Notes: generated by a model from the sequence alone, not told the origin. DNA of 64,000 nucleotides from an uncultured Cellulophaga sp. (GCA_947492955.1 CANLOV010000007.1:186001-250000); one strand, 5' to 3'. Shown: positions 46,862-56,503, numbered from the stretch's first letter. A program made the numbers and translations.

Positions 46862-48058
46862 ATGAGAAGCAAAACAAACAGACTCTATTTTATAGATGCT
46901 ATACGTGCTTGGGCTATTTTAATGATGCTTCAAGGACATTTTATAGATGGTTTGTTAGACCCTGTATTTAAAGACCAATCTAGTATTACCTATAATATTT
47001 GGTTATATTTTAGGGGCGTTACAGCTCCTGTATTTTTTACAGCTTCTGGTTTTATATTTACGTATTTATTAATAAAAGGAAATACATATGGTCCTGAAAA
47101 CCCAAGAATAAAAAAGGGCACAAAAAGAGGTTTAGAACTTATATTCATTGGTTATTTATTACGTTTAAATTTACTAGGGCTTTTAATAGGAGAAGTATAC
47201 GGCGCTTTTTATATTGTAGATGTATTACATTGTATAGGGTTTTCTCTTTTAGGGATTATAGCTCTATATAGTTTAAGTAAACAAAAGAGCACCTATTTAT
47301 TTCCTTCTATATTATTAGCAATAACAGTTATTTTATTCTTATTTGAACCTTATTACAGTAAACTAAGTTTTTCTTTTTTACCTAATTTTTTAGCCAACTA
47401 TTTTACTAAAATAAACGGTTCTGTATTTACTATTTTCCCTTGGTTTGGCTACACAACTTTTGGTGGTTTAATAGCTCTACTATTTAATAAATATAAAAAT
47501 CATAAATACTTATACCCTGTAGCAATTGCATCTTGTATTAGTACAGGTTTAGGGCTAATATTTTACTCTTCTCCTATTTTTGTAAAATTATCTCACATAA
47601 CAGGAGTTGAGTTATTTATGCAAGTTTTTTATAATAACTACTTATTTATTCGCTTAGGTGATGTATTAGTAACTTTTGGTGTTTTTATGTTGCTAAGACG
47701 CTATTTAATAAATAAAACTTTCCTTAACATTGGTAAAAGTACCCTATCCATATATATTATTCATTTTGTTATTCTCTATGGAAGTTTTACTGGTTTAGGA
47801 TTATACTCCTTTTTACACCACTCTTTAAATCCATATGCTGTAGCTTTAGGAGCTATATTATTTGCTATAACTACTACTACATTAGCATTACGATACGAAA
47901 AAAACAAAGCTTATATACATAACATTGTATATATTAGATATAGATGGGTTAAACTAAAATTAAACCCATGGAAAACATTTACCTATAACCTACTAAAAGT
48001 ATATTTAATTAAGACTAAACTATTTCTTTTAAAGCTATTTAGATTAGTTAAGAATTAA
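46862..48058 (+). CDS. Multi-pass membrane acyltransferase-like protein (DUF1624/HGSNAT-like)
   Basis: The 398-residue protein has about ten predicted membrane segments. It opens with RLYFIDAIRAWAILMMLQGHFIDG, whose Asp-Ala...Gln-Gly-His pattern matches the heparan-alpha-glucosaminide N-acetyltransferase/DUF1624 group and the related acyltransferase 3 superfamily. GVTAPVFFTASGF fits the same group. The family transfers acyl groups to sugars across the membrane. The real substrate is unknown. The basic C-terminal tail (KLNPWKTFTY onward) is Lys-rich. It is transcribed with or just upstream of the CDGSH gene (55 bp). Confidence 0.8.
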   Translation: MRSKTNRLYFIDAIRAWAILMMLQGHFIDGLLDPVFKDQSSITYNIWLYFRGVTAPVFFTASGFIFTYLLIKGNTYGPENPRIKKGTKRGLELIFIGYLLRLNLLGLLIGEVYGAFYIVDVLHCIGFSLLGIIALYSLSKQKSTYLFPSILLAITVILFLFEPYYSKLSFSFLPNFLANYFTKINGSVFTIFPWFGYTTFGGLIALLFNKYKNHKYLYPVAIASCISTGLGLIFYSSPIFVKLSHITGVELFMQVFYNNYLFIRLGDVLVTFGVFMLLRRYLINKTFLNIGKSTLSIYIIHFVILYGSFTGLGLYSFLHHSLNPYAVALGAILFAITTTTLALRYEKNKAYIHNIVYIRYRWVKLKLNPWKTFTYNLLKVYLIKTKLFLLKLFRLVKN

Positions 48059-48113
48059 GCTTGTCCCTTTTTAAACCGTTTGCTTTACGCTAAATTAGCC
48101 CTAAAAAATTATT

Positions 48114-48350
48114 ATGAGCGAAAATAAAGCCTTTAGCCCTGTAAAAGTAGATTTAGAAAAAGATAGAAAATACGGATGGTGTACTTGTGGTAAATCTGCA
48201 AATGAGCCATTTTGCGATGGAGCACATAAAGAACATAAAGCCGGACCTTCTTTAAAATTTTCTGTAGAAGAAGATAAAACCGCACACTTATGTACTTGTA
48301 AACAAACAAGTAATCCTCCATATTGCGATGGATCGCATAAGAATTTATAA
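48114..48350 (+). CDS. CDGSH iron-sulfur domain protein (two motifs)
   Basis: The 78-residue protein is made of two CDGSH-type [2Fe-2S] motifs, CTCGKSANEPFCDGAH and CTCKQTSNPPYCDGSH. Each supplies three Cys and one His ligand. Tandem-motif versions are related to human CISD3 (Miner2). These proteins are redox-active electron or cluster carriers. There is no signal peptide, so it is probably cytoplasmic. A strong hairpin follows 28 bp after the stop. Confidence 0.93.
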   Translation: MSENKAFSPVKVDLEKDRKYGWCTCGKSANEPFCDGAHKEHKAGPSLKFSVEEDKTAHLCTCKQTSNPPYCDGSHKNL

Positions 48351-48378
48351 ACAATAACAGCAATGAATAAAAAAAAGG

Positions 48379-48411
48379 CTGTCTAAAAAGTAATTTTTAG
48401 ACAGTTTTTTT
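48379..48411 (+). terminator. Terminator after the CDGSH gene, coinciding with an IS end
   Basis: A perfect 11-bp stem, CTGTCTAAAAA (48379-48389) and TTTTTAGACAG (48394-48404), has a GTAA loop and is followed by seven T. The left arm lies within GGCTGTCTAAAAAG, which resembles the other IS end at ~55.13 kb (GGCTATCTTAAAAG). The insertion-sequence end may therefore have supplied this terminator. Confidence 0.85.
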
Positions 48412-48468
48412 ATACCCAAAGTTAAGTTTGTATTCAGCTATATATTTCTATTTACCTAAAAACAGCCT

Positions 48469-49885
48469 TTATTGTGCCATTTTCAAAGTGTATTTGTTAT
48501 TATTATAAGCTAAAGCAATCAATCCAGTTTCAACTTTTACTTTTTCTAGTCCTATAAACATAAATCTTTTAAAGTTTTTATTGTGTTTTATGTTTCCAAA
48601 AATTGCTTCTACATCCCAACATCTTTGTTTTCGATGTTTAATTCCTTTTTCTGATGTGAGTAGTTCTTTAGCTTTTTTCTTATGAGCTATAAGTCTATGA
48701 TTTCTTGTGATAATTTGATTACCTTTAGGTTTATGGCAACTCCCTCTAAGTGGTCAACCTTGGTAGTTTTTAGCTTGGTATTTTGTGAGAGTTTGTGTAA
48801 ATCCTGAGGAAATATTTTACTGTATTTCTGATATTTTTTCCATATGCTGCCCCATAGGGCATACATAATAATCTTCGGATTCGTTATAATATAAATGGTA
48901 AGCTATAAATGAGTTTTCTCTGTGTTTTTTACTCTTTTGCTCTTTATGGAAGTAAGGGTACACAAAAGCTTCAATTCCTTTTTCATTTTAGTCTTGGTAA
49001 TTTTCTTCACTGCCATAACTTGCATTGGTAATTAAGATTTCTAGTGTTTGACCGTACTGTGCTATCAAGTCCTTTACATGATTTTTTAACAAGCTAGTGT
49101 CCGCTGTAGTTTACCCTAAACTATAATTTAAAATATATTGATTGTTACTGGGTAACTGAAGATTATAACCTGGTTTTAATTGACCGTTTTTCATGTAATC
49201 GTCCTTCATTCTCATAAACGTAGCATCGGTATCTGTCTTACTATAACTCCCTCTACCTATAAATATAGTCTCTTGCTGCTCGTATTTTATGAGATTACTA
49301 GACCAGTTCTTTTTGTCATAAGTGAGTTTACGTTTAATTTTTGTGTCTACCGATTTTTCACCAAGGGCTTGGTTGATATTCTCAATAGCCTGTTCTACTT
49401 TTTTAGCAGTAATATGTTCGATATTAGGAGAAGTGATTTCCTGATTATCTTCTTTATAAATCTGATCAACATAAGCCCATAACTCTTTTAGTTGTCTTTC
49501 TATTTTTGATTTATGATGGGCAATAGACTTTGCCTATACAAAGGTAAACTTATTAGCATTTGTCTCTAACTTGGTGCCATCTAAATAAGCCTCTTTCAAA
49601 CTTAAAACACCTTGTGAATTTAAAAACAAAACCACTTGATTGAATATAGGTTACAACAAACCTTTTTACTTTTTCCCTCTAAAATCATTAATCGTATTAT
49701 GGTCAGGCTTATTATCTGCACTTAGCCAAATAAAATGAACATTCTCTTTGAGAGCTTGTTCTATTTTTCTAGAAGAATAAATATTACGCAAGTAGGCATA
49801 AACTAAAACCTTGAGCAACATACGTGGATGATAGCTTGAAGTTCCTCCTAATACTAACTACACTCACTTTTTCAACTTATAAATC
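48469..49885 (-). pseudogene. Decayed IS1182-family transposase, N-terminus missing
   Basis: The minus strand between the CDGSH gene and the 49982 lipoprotein translates in one frame into a recognisable transposase. It reads SYHPRMLLKVLVYAYLRN, SADNKPDHNTINDFRG, AYLDGTKLETNANKF, DYYVCPMGQHMEK, then PLRGSCHK and the C-terminal CWDVEAIFGNIKHNKNFKRF. At least seven in-frame stops interrupt it, including a TGA replacing the Cys codon before PLRG. The first ~55 residues expected for the family are absent. It cannot encode an active enzyme. The ORF-track entry at 49180-49482 (+) is a shadow of this pseudogene. Confidence 0.88.
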
Positions 49886-49981
49886 TACATTATTTTAGTT
49901 ATTGTTTTTTAAGAAAAAAGAATATAAAAATTAACATAAATCTTAATTACAATTTCGTAATTATACTACATATTTGTAGGT

Positions 49982-51148
49982 ATGAAAAGATTTGTATTCA
50001 ATACCATTTTAACTTTCTTTATATTATTATCTGCATGCAGTTCTAATGATAATTCAGGTTCAGATTCCGAAGAAAGTATTAACCTTGAAACAGCTAAACT
50101 AACCGATTTTCCATTTGAAGAAATTGATTATACAAATATCAAAATTACTCAGCCAGTTATAAGCAATAATGAGGAAACAACGGAAGGCGAAATTATTATT
50201 ACATTACCACATACGGTAACTTCTTTATCTCTTTCTTTAAAATCTGTAAATATAGATACAGAAAAATTTAACGTGTTTCCTTCTGTTGGTAATAAGGAGC
50301 TATTTTCAGAAACCGATTTTATAAAATATACAATTACATCAAAAAATAATCCTGATAAAACACTGCATTATAATGTAAAAATAATTATCGAAGAGAACCC
50401 AAAAGAAGAAATCCTTTCCTTAACAAATTTTGAATTATTAGCAAATGATAATTCTGCCTTCACAGATATTGATTTAATTAAAAAATCGAAACTACAAACA
50501 ATAGACTCTCTTATTATTTGTTTATTTCCTGCTTCCATTAATTTTTCGGAATTAGCACCTGCAATAAAATATAAAGGCTCTAATATTGAGTATAGAATAA
50601 ATGATAACGATTTTAAAAAATACCCTGTTGATACTGGAGAAACTATCAATTTTAAATACCCAAATACTGTTGATTTTAAAATTAGTAATTCTACTAATTC
50701 AACATCAACAACCTACAGAATAATTGTTGATACAAAACATCCTATTTCTTTTAATGAAGCAGAAATTACTATACCAGATTTACTAATAGGAAATACTTAT
50801 AACGGTACAGGAGTAGCCACATGGGTTAATCAAGGAAATTATCCTATAACTACTATGAGCCCTAATGAATATACTAACGTTGTAACACCTGCGACAGGAT
50901 TAAACAACATTTTTGCAGTAACATTATCTAAGAATAGTGGTGGAAACATTAATCCAAACGAAGAAGGAACCGTAAATATTACTATAACTGAAACTCCTTT
51001 AATTGGAGAATACAAGGTATCAGCTATATATCATTTAAATTTTAATCAAAACTCTTGGATTCTCGTTAATTCACCTACTGATAGTTTTATTGGAAATTTT
51101 GGTTATAGCAACGTAGAATTAAACGTTAAAGGAAATATTATAGAATAA
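49982..51148 (+). CDS. Lipoprotein with Ig-like/DUF5018-type extracellular region
   Basis: The 388-residue protein has a lipoprotein signal peptide ending in the lipobox LLSACSS. An Asn/Ser/Asp linker typical of Bacteroidota surface lipoproteins follows. The body has two segments with the pattern I.L..AK/LTNFEL...YNVKI, as in DUF5018-like Ig-fold repeats. A Gly/Thr-rich C-terminal beta domain follows (NTYNGTGVATWVNQG, NPNEEGTVNITITETP). It is probably an outer-membrane-anchored cell-surface protein of unknown ligand. It is convergent with lepB, and its upstream region abuts the IS remnant. Confidence 0.8.
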   Translation: MKRFVFNTILTFFILLSACSSNDNSGSDSEESINLETAKLTDFPFEEIDYTNIKITQPVISNNEETTEGEIIITLPHTVTSLSLSLKSVNIDTEKFNVFPSVGNKELFSETDFIKYTITSKNNPDKTLHYNVKIIIEENPKEEILSLTNFELLANDNSAFTDIDLIKKSKLQTIDSLIICLFPASINFSELAPAIKYKGSNIEYRINDNDFKKYPVDTGETINFKYPNTVDFKISNSTNSTSTTYRIIVDTKHPISFNEAEITIPDLLIGNTYNGTGVATWVNQGNYPITTMSPNEYTNVVTPATGLNNIFAVTLSKNSGGNINPNEEGTVNITITETPLIGEYKVSAIYHLNFNQNSWILVNSPTDSFIGNFGYSNVELNVKGNIIE

Positions 51149-51163
51149 TAATTTGTAACAAAG

Positions 51164-52747
51164 TCATTTCTTCTTAAACTTAGTATAAATTAGATAAGTT
51201 AATAAAACTATTACAAAATAAAGAAGATATGACTTTGGTTTACCATCTGTTCCTATTGTAGATAACACCCTTTCCCATCTAATTTTATTAAAACCTTTAT
51301 TAAGAGTTTCCCAACTAAACCATATTAATACAGGTTTGCCTACTACATGATCAAAAGGAACATAACCCCAAGCTCTGGCATCAATAGAATTATGGCGATT
51401 ATCTCCCATCATCCAATAATAATCTTGTTTAAAAGTATAGTTAATTGCTTCTTTTCCGTTAATACTGATTTTGTCTCCATCTACTATTAAATCATTCTGC
51501 TCATACTCTTTTATAATACGCTTATAAAATGGTAAGGACTGTTTATTAATTTTAATAGTTTCTCCCTTTTTAGGGATATAAATAGGTCCAAAATTATCTA
51601 CATTCCACCCCAATGATGATATATAAGGGAACACGCTACCATATTCTCCTTTTGTAGATATTATTTTTGTTACATTATTAACCGATGGATGCTTGGCAAT
51701 TTTTGCTGCCTCATTATCTGTTAAGTTTAAAACATAGCCCCCTTGTTTATGTATAGCAAAATTCCCATTTTTATAACTAAGTCCTTCTCTTGCCCCATAT
51801 CTATTTTTTAATAATGATTGATTGATTTGTTTCCCTTCTGTATTAATAAAAAAACGATATTGTGGTTTTGCACTTCTAGGTAGTTTTGTACGTTTATTAT
51901 TAATATAAATATATCCGTTTCTTATTTCTAAGGAATCTCCTGGCATACCAACACATCTTTTTACCAAATTTGTTTTCTTATCTATTGGTTTATAATAATT
52001 CCTATCCGGGTTAAAATCATTCATATCCAATAAAGTATCTGCTGGCTGATTAAATACTACAATATCATTTCTCTTTATCTTCTGAAATCCAGGAAGTCTT
52101 AGATATGGAAGTTGAAATTTATTAAGAATCGAGGTCTCTTTTTTTGTTATGTCATCATCAAAAACATAAGATTTTACATTTAATAATGGAATTGTATCAT
52201 GTACCATTGGCATTGCTATCGGAGTTATAGGCACTCTAGCTCCATAATGTATTTTACTTACAAATAAAAAATCTCCTACCAATAATGTTTTCTCCAATGA
52301 ACTTGTTGGTATAATATAAGGTTGTATAAAATATGTGTGTACAATAGTTGCTGCTACAATAGCAAATAGAATAGAAGAAACCCATTCTCCAAAAGAAGTT
52401 CTTGGTTCTAAACTTCTATTCTCTATATATGATAATTCACTATAGTTTACATAAGCAATATAGAGCCCAAATGTTACAAGTATTAAACAAGTATCTTTTG
52501 ATGTATTTTTACCAAAACTTCTTATAATTTCTACACATACAACAAAGTATACTATTAAACTTATAATAGGAATAAAAAGCAATATCACCCACCATTTAGG
52601 TCTATTTATTAATTGCATTAATACAAACAAGCTGTAAATAGGTATTAAAGCTTCCCACGCTTTTCTTTTTGCGCTTAGGTATAATTTCCACGTAGCTAAA
52701 AAAAATAAAATTTGAATAAGTAATAAGCTTAAAAAAAATTGTAACAT
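51164..52747 (-). CDS. lepB: Signal peptidase I
   Basis: The 527-residue protein begins with about four membrane helices forming a DUF5684-like N-terminal domain. The S26 peptidase follows: catalytic Ser in IPTSSLEKTLLVGDFLFV, catalytic Lys in LVKRCVGMPGDSL, and box E in YYWMMGDNRHNSIDARAWGYV. The C-terminus has one more helix (YLLYFVIVLLTYLIY). Bacteroidota LepB proteins are long because of an insert between the Ser and Lys boxes, as here. It removes signal peptides, which would include those of the T9SS cargo in this window. Housekeeping lepB in relatives often lies near dapB and parB; here it does not, so this may be a paralogue (inference). Confidence 0.93.
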   Translation of the reverse strand: MLQFFLSLLLIQILFFLATWKLYLSAKRKAWEALIPIYSLFVLMQLINRPKWWVILLFIPIISLIVYFVVCVEIIRSFGKNTSKDTCLILVTFGLYIAYVNYSELSYIENRSLEPRTSFGEWVSSILFAIVAATIVHTYFIQPYIIPTSSLEKTLLVGDFLFVSKIHYGARVPITPIAMPMVHDTIPLLNVKSYVFDDDITKKETSILNKFQLPYLRLPGFQKIKRNDIVVFNQPADTLLDMNDFNPDRNYYKPIDKKTNLVKRCVGMPGDSLEIRNGYIYINNKRTKLPRSAKPQYRFFINTEGKQINQSLLKNRYGAREGLSYKNGNFAIHKQGGYVLNLTDNEAAKIAKHPSVNNVTKIISTKGEYGSVFPYISSLGWNVDNFGPIYIPKKGETIKINKQSLPFYKRIIKEYEQNDLIVDGDKISINGKEAINYTFKQDYYWMMGDNRHNSIDARAWGYVPFDHVVGKPVLIWFSWETLNKGFNKIRWERVLSTIGTDGKPKSYLLYFVIVLLTYLIYTKFKKK

Positions 52748-52835
52748 GTTTTATTTGTATTATAAATCTGAAACAAAAATCGTTTTTGTTATTCAGACTT
52801 ATTACCAAAATCATGATTCTGGCATACAAAAAACA

Positions 52836-53879
52836 TTACTTTTCTATTACAGATGTCCTATAAGCCATTGCTGTTTTTTTCGTTTGCTTTTTAAAAGCTA
52901 AATTGAATGAAGAAATACTGTTAAAACCACTTTCATAAGCTATAGCTGCTATCTTATAATTTTTATATGCTGGGTCTGCTAAAAGCCTTTTTGCTTCCTC
53001 TACCCTATATGCTGCTATATATTCCGAATAATTTTTATTCTCTATTTGATTTATTACTTGAGAAAGTTGTTTTGAAGAGATACCCACTATACTACTTAAT
53101 TTTGCTAGTGTTAATTCCGGATTTAAAAAAACTTTTTCTTTTTCCATTAACAAATTAAGCTTTTGCATATATACACTACCATCATTTACACTTAAGTTAG
53201 AGTTAGAATATTTTATACTCCCTTTCTCGAATAACCATAAATTTTTAGGCGCCCATATAACAAAGAATAGCATAAAAATAGTGAATATAGAAGCCCCACT
53301 TGGATAATAAGGAACAACATTAAAAAGTATTAATATTGCATTTATAAAAAACACAACTGTAGCAAAAATTATAGCTAATAACCAATTTCTTTTTTCTTTA
53401 TCATTAAACAAATTAGCTCCCTCTCCCGTAGCTTTTAAAACAATATTTAAGGTAAAAAAACAATACACCAATCCGTGTAAAAAGAAAGTAAAATAAATGA
53501 TTTTTAATGCTATTCCGTATGTATTAGGTAAAAACCAATACACGCAAATAAGTAATATAAAAGGGATATAGTGTTTGTAATATTTTACAATGTAATTGGT
53601 TTTACTTAAATTATTAGCATAATAAAATAATGACGGACCTACTACTAATAATACCCCTAAAAATAAGGTAAGTACTTGTGTAGATATAGTATAATAATTA
53701 TGAAATAAAGATTTCATAATTCGTATACTCAAAGCTAATACATATACAGCTAAAAATACATTTGCTTTTTTATACCTATACACCAATAGAAAAACTCCAG
53801 AAAAAAAACCTAGAATAACTCCTATACTCGATAAAAAAAATTCTAAACGATTAAAAAAATCTATATCAAAATTCATCAA
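52836..53879 (-). CDS. AraC-family regulator with membrane N-terminus
   Basis: The 347-residue protein has six or seven membrane segments in its first ~220 residues, such as FFLSSIGVILGFFSGVFLLVY and LAIIFATVVFFINAILILF. A C-terminal AraC-type double helix-turn-helix follows (LTLAKLSSIVGISSKQLSQVIN, YKIAAIAYESGFNSISSFNLAFKK). Such membrane-bound AraC proteins are common in Flavobacteriia and probably sense an envelope signal. It is divergent from the membrane-protein pair at 53959, an obvious candidate target. It lies 88 bp upstream of lepB on the same strand. Confidence 0.9.
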   Translation of the reverse strand: MMNFDIDFFNRLEFFLSSIGVILGFFSGVFLLVYRYKKANVFLAVYVLALSIRIMKSLFHNYYTISTQVLTLFLGVLLVVGPSLFYYANNLSKTNYIVKYYKHYIPFILLICVYWFLPNTYGIALKIIYFTFFLHGLVYCFFTLNIVLKATGEGANLFNDKEKRNWLLAIIFATVVFFINAILILFNVVPYYPSGASIFTIFMLFFVIWAPKNLWLFEKGSIKYSNSNLSVNDGSVYMQKLNLLMEKEKVFLNPELTLAKLSSIVGISSKQLSQVINQIENKNYSEYIAAYRVEEAKRLLADPAYKNYKIAAIAYESGFNSISSFNLAFKKQTKKTAMAYRTSVIEK

Positions 53880-53958
53880 AACAAAGAAAGTAAAATATTA
53901 TATTTAATGCTAAAACCAAAAATAACTTTCTTTAATATTTTATTACGTATATATTTCA

Positions 53959-54528
53959 ATGCTAAATTTTAAACATATTACTGTTTATCAAGTTCTTAAA
54001 ATTATTTTTTATCTATTTATATGCTATGCTTGTATTGATGTTGTTTATAAAGTAATCGAATTAAAAAAGTATGATACTGAAAAATTATTATTAGATATTC
54101 AAAAAAAATATCCTAAAGCTACACTCACCTTTCAAAATATAGCTATTGAGGGCAACCACCTAAAAGAACACTCTTACGAAGAAAGGTATGATGAAACTTA
54201 TTTTGAATCTACTAATATTTATGTGAGAAATAACAAACTACATAAGGAGCCGAACTTTTTGTGGGTTTTATACGGATTTGCTCCTTTACTTTTTCTAACA
54301 ATTTTTCATCAGGACCCAAGAACCTTAAAAATAAAAGATTTAAATAAAGTTAGTTTACATACCTCTGCTTGGATTTTTGGAAGTATCTTTTTCAGCATTA
54401 TAATTCATTTTACTAGTGAAGATGAGTATTACATTAGTAATCGCCCTCGTAATGAGTTTAACTATGAAACTAAAGCTTTAATTGAAAAAACAAACCTAGA
54501 TGATTACAAATACAAGATAAATGAATGA
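53959..54528 (+). CDS. Membrane protein of unknown function, first of an overlapping pair
   Basis: The 189-residue protein has an N-terminal membrane helix (VLKIIFYLFICYACIDVVYKVI). A short extracytoplasmic or cytoplasmic loop follows, then two more helices (FLWVLYGFAPLLFLTIF and TSAWIFGSIFFSIIIHF) and an acidic-basic tail. No known family was recognised. It overlaps the next gene by 8 bp, so the two are surely co-translated and probably interact. It is divergent from the AraC-type regulator. Confidence 0.75.
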   Translation: MLNFKHITVYQVLKIIFYLFICYACIDVVYKVIELKKYDTEKLLLDIQKKYPKATLTFQNIAIEGNHLKEHSYEERYDETYFESTNIYVRNNKLHKEPNFLWVLYGFAPLLFLTIFHQDPRTLKIKDLNKVSLHTSAWIFGSIFFSIIIHFTSEDEYYISNRPRNEFNYETKALIEKTNLDDYKYKINE

Positions 54529-55084
54529 TATGTACCGACGTATTAATGCTAAAAAAGTAGACTCTAATTTTGTTATCCTAAACCATACAGATGCTAGAGT
54601 TTTAAATTTTGATATTTGGTTTACCTTAAGCTTTGGTTCTCTACTTATAATACAAGTATTTAGTTATAACAGACATACTCTTATAGAGTTATTCTTTACT
54701 ATTTTTTTAATTATAGTAACATTACTTATACCTATTTACAAAAAAATGATATGGTATAAATTAGTTGTATTTAATAGAGCTAAAGGAACTATAACTTTAA
54801 AACGAAATTTACCCTATACTCGTGAAACATTTAATTACTCTAAAATTGAGTTTATTGCTAAAAATAAAATTATAAGTGATGATGATTCTACGTACGAATA
54901 CATATCATATTACATAAAAAGAAAATATAATGATACTAAATATAAGATATGTGAAACTGATACTAACCATAACTTTAAGCGCTTTATTACAAAATATATG
55001 AACTCTAATGAATATCTACTTAATAATTTAGTAGAATATGATAAAGAGAAAGATGAAGAACTAAAAAAAGTATACCATATGTAG
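54521..55084 (+). CDS. Membrane protein of unknown function, second of the pair
   Basis: The 187-residue protein has two closely spaced membrane helices (IWFTLSFGSLLIIQVFSY and LIELFFTIFLIIVTLLIPIY). A soluble C-terminal domain of about 110 residues follows, with a PH-like strand pattern (LVVFNRAKGTITLKRN, YSKIEFIAKN). No family was recognised. The 8-bp overlap with the upstream gene means it is translated with it. The IS1182 fragment begins about 35 bp downstream. Confidence 0.75.
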   Translation: MNDMYRRINAKKVDSNFVILNHTDARVLNFDIWFTLSFGSLLIIQVFSYNRHTLIELFFTIFLIIVTLLIPIYKKMIWYKLVVFNRAKGTITLKRNLPYTRETFNYSKIEFIAKNKIISDDDSTYEYISYYIKRKYNDTKYKICETDTNHNFKRFITKYMNSNEYLLNNLVEYDKEKDEELKKVYHM

Positions 55085-55114
55085 TTTTTTACTTTACAAA
55101 ACTTGTTACAAACA

Positions 55115-55340
55115 AAAAAAAGAGGCTATCTTAAAAGGCAGTCTTTTTTTGTTTGTTAGATTTTGTATTTTAAAGGTATGAAATCTCGAGTAGTTTATAA
55201 GCCTTATGATCAGCATAGCATTCATTTGTTTCCTCCAAGTTATGATGATTATGTAGCAGGCAACCATCCGGTTCGTATAGTGAGTCATATTCTTAACTCT
55301 ATTGATATTAGAGCTATAGAAGCCACTTATAAATTAGTGT
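55115..55340 (+). mobile_element. 5' fragment of an IS1182-family element
   Basis: A terminal-repeat-like sequence (GAGGCTATCTTAAAAG at ~55122) leads into an ORF starting at 55178. It encodes the first 52 residues of an IS1182-family transposase (KSRVVYKPYDQHSIHLFPPS, NHPVRIVSHIL). The homology stops after EATYK at 55333, and unrelated sequence next to smpB follows. This is just the part missing from the pseudogene at 48.47-49.89 kb, but on the opposite strand. Confidence 0.85.
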
Positions 55341-55358
55341 TTACAATTAAAAACCTAT

Positions 55359-55820
55359 TTAGTTATTAAAATTCTTTTTAATACGGTCTAGGTTTCTTTT
55401 GTTATCTCTGTCTTTTATATTTTCTCGTTTATCGTATAATTTTTTACCTTTTGCAAGTGCTATTTTTATTTTAGCAAGTCCATTGTCATTTACAAAAAGA
55501 TTTAAAGGTACTATTGTAAGTCCTATATCTTTAACTTGGCGTTCTAATTTTTTTAATTCGCCTTTGTTTAATAATAATTTTCTTGAGGCTTTTGGTTTGT
55601 GGTTATAATGCGTACCATGAGAATACTCATCTACCTGCATATTAATTACAAAGAGCTCTCTACGGTCATTAAATTCACAAAAACTCTCAGAGATAGAAGC
55701 TTTCCCTAAACGAATAGATTTTATTTCTGTACCAGAAAGAACAATACCAGCTATGTAAGTATCTAGAAGTTCATATTCGAACTTTGCTCTTTTATTTTTA
55801 ATATTAATATTCTTCTGCAT
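55359..55820 (-). CDS. smpB: SsrA-binding protein SmpB
   Basis: The 153-residue protein delivers tmRNA to stalled ribosomes in trans-translation. Signatures are [49 protein letters not shown] and the basic C-terminal tail [20 protein letters not shown] prefer the start at 55820 ([10 protein letters not shown]) to the track's 55829, because family members normally begin close to this Met. Full length is retained although the IS fragment ends only about 25 bp from the stop. Confidence 0.95.
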   Translation of the reverse strand: MQKNINIKNKRAKFEYELLDTYIAGIVLSGTEIKSIRLGKASISESFCEFNDRRELFVINMQVDEYSHGTHYNHKPKASRKLLLNKGELKKLERQVKDIGLTIVPLNLFVNDNGLAKIKIALAKGKKLYDKRENIKDRDNKRNLDRIKKNFNN

Positions 55821-55903
55821 ATGTAGCACAAAAATAGGAACAAATATGCGATATGCAATTCGTAAGAAATTTAATAATTAGAATGTTATTAATATAATTG
55901 TAT

Positions 55904-56428
55904 TTAATCCATTTTTAAATGAATCTCGCTAGGTGTATCTCCAATGTAACGAACAATAAATAAACTACTATTGTTGTAATCATCTAAGGTTTCATATTTA
56001 TCTTCTCCTATCATTTTATTTACAAAATCTGGCGTGGAATTAGAATGTCCAATTACAAGTACATTTTTACCTTTATGATCTTGAAAAAATTGTTTAACAT
56101 TTATATCTTCTGGAGTATAATATTTAGTTTCTAATTCTTTTTTTATTGCAATAGGAGCTGCCGTCATAGAAGTTCTTTCGTAGTCTGTAATATAAATTTC
56201 ATCCAAGGTAATGGGGTCAAAAACTTCTGCCCATCTAATAGCTCTTCCTAAACCATCTTGATTTAATTCTGGGTCTTCATTTTCTAGGTCACTTCTATCT
56301 TTTTCGGCATGCCTTATAAAATAAAAAGTAGAGACAGTGCTGTCTTTTTGCGGCGGAATATCTTCTTTGCAACTTAGTATTGTAGAAGCAATTGAAACAA
56401 CAAAAAATAAAATTTTTAATGTTTTCAT
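55904..56428 (-). CDS. Histidine-phosphatase superfamily lipoprotein
   Basis: The 174-residue protein has a lipoprotein signal with lipobox TILSCKE. A small phosphoglycerate mutase-like/SixA-type domain follows, with the catalytic motif FYFIRHAEKDRSD and the second His in VLVIGHSNSTPDFVN. The anchor places it in the envelope. The substrate is unknown. It is a single gene between smpB and the TetR gene. Confidence 0.88.
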   Translation of the reverse strand: MKTLKILFFVVSIASTILSCKEDIPPQKDSTVSTFYFIRHAEKDRSDLENEDPELNQDGLGRAIRWAEVFDPITLDEIYITDYERTSMTAAPIAIKKELETKYYTPEDINVKQFFQDHKGKNVLVIGHSNSTPDFVNKMIGEDKYETLDDYNNSSLFIVRYIGDTPSEIHLKMD

Positions 56429-56503
56429 AACTATAGGTTTTTATAGGAACTTAAATAACATATTCAAGTAACTATAAAATTAGTAAAAAAGTATATGAAA
56501 TAG

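Noticed and set aside
48133-48363. 76-residue minus-strand ORF over the CDGSH gene
   Set aside because: The plus-strand frame encodes two intact CDGSH motifs; the minus frame is a shadow.
49180-49482. 100-residue plus-strand ORF in the IS remnant
   Set aside because: It is antisense to the recognisable transposase pseudogene.
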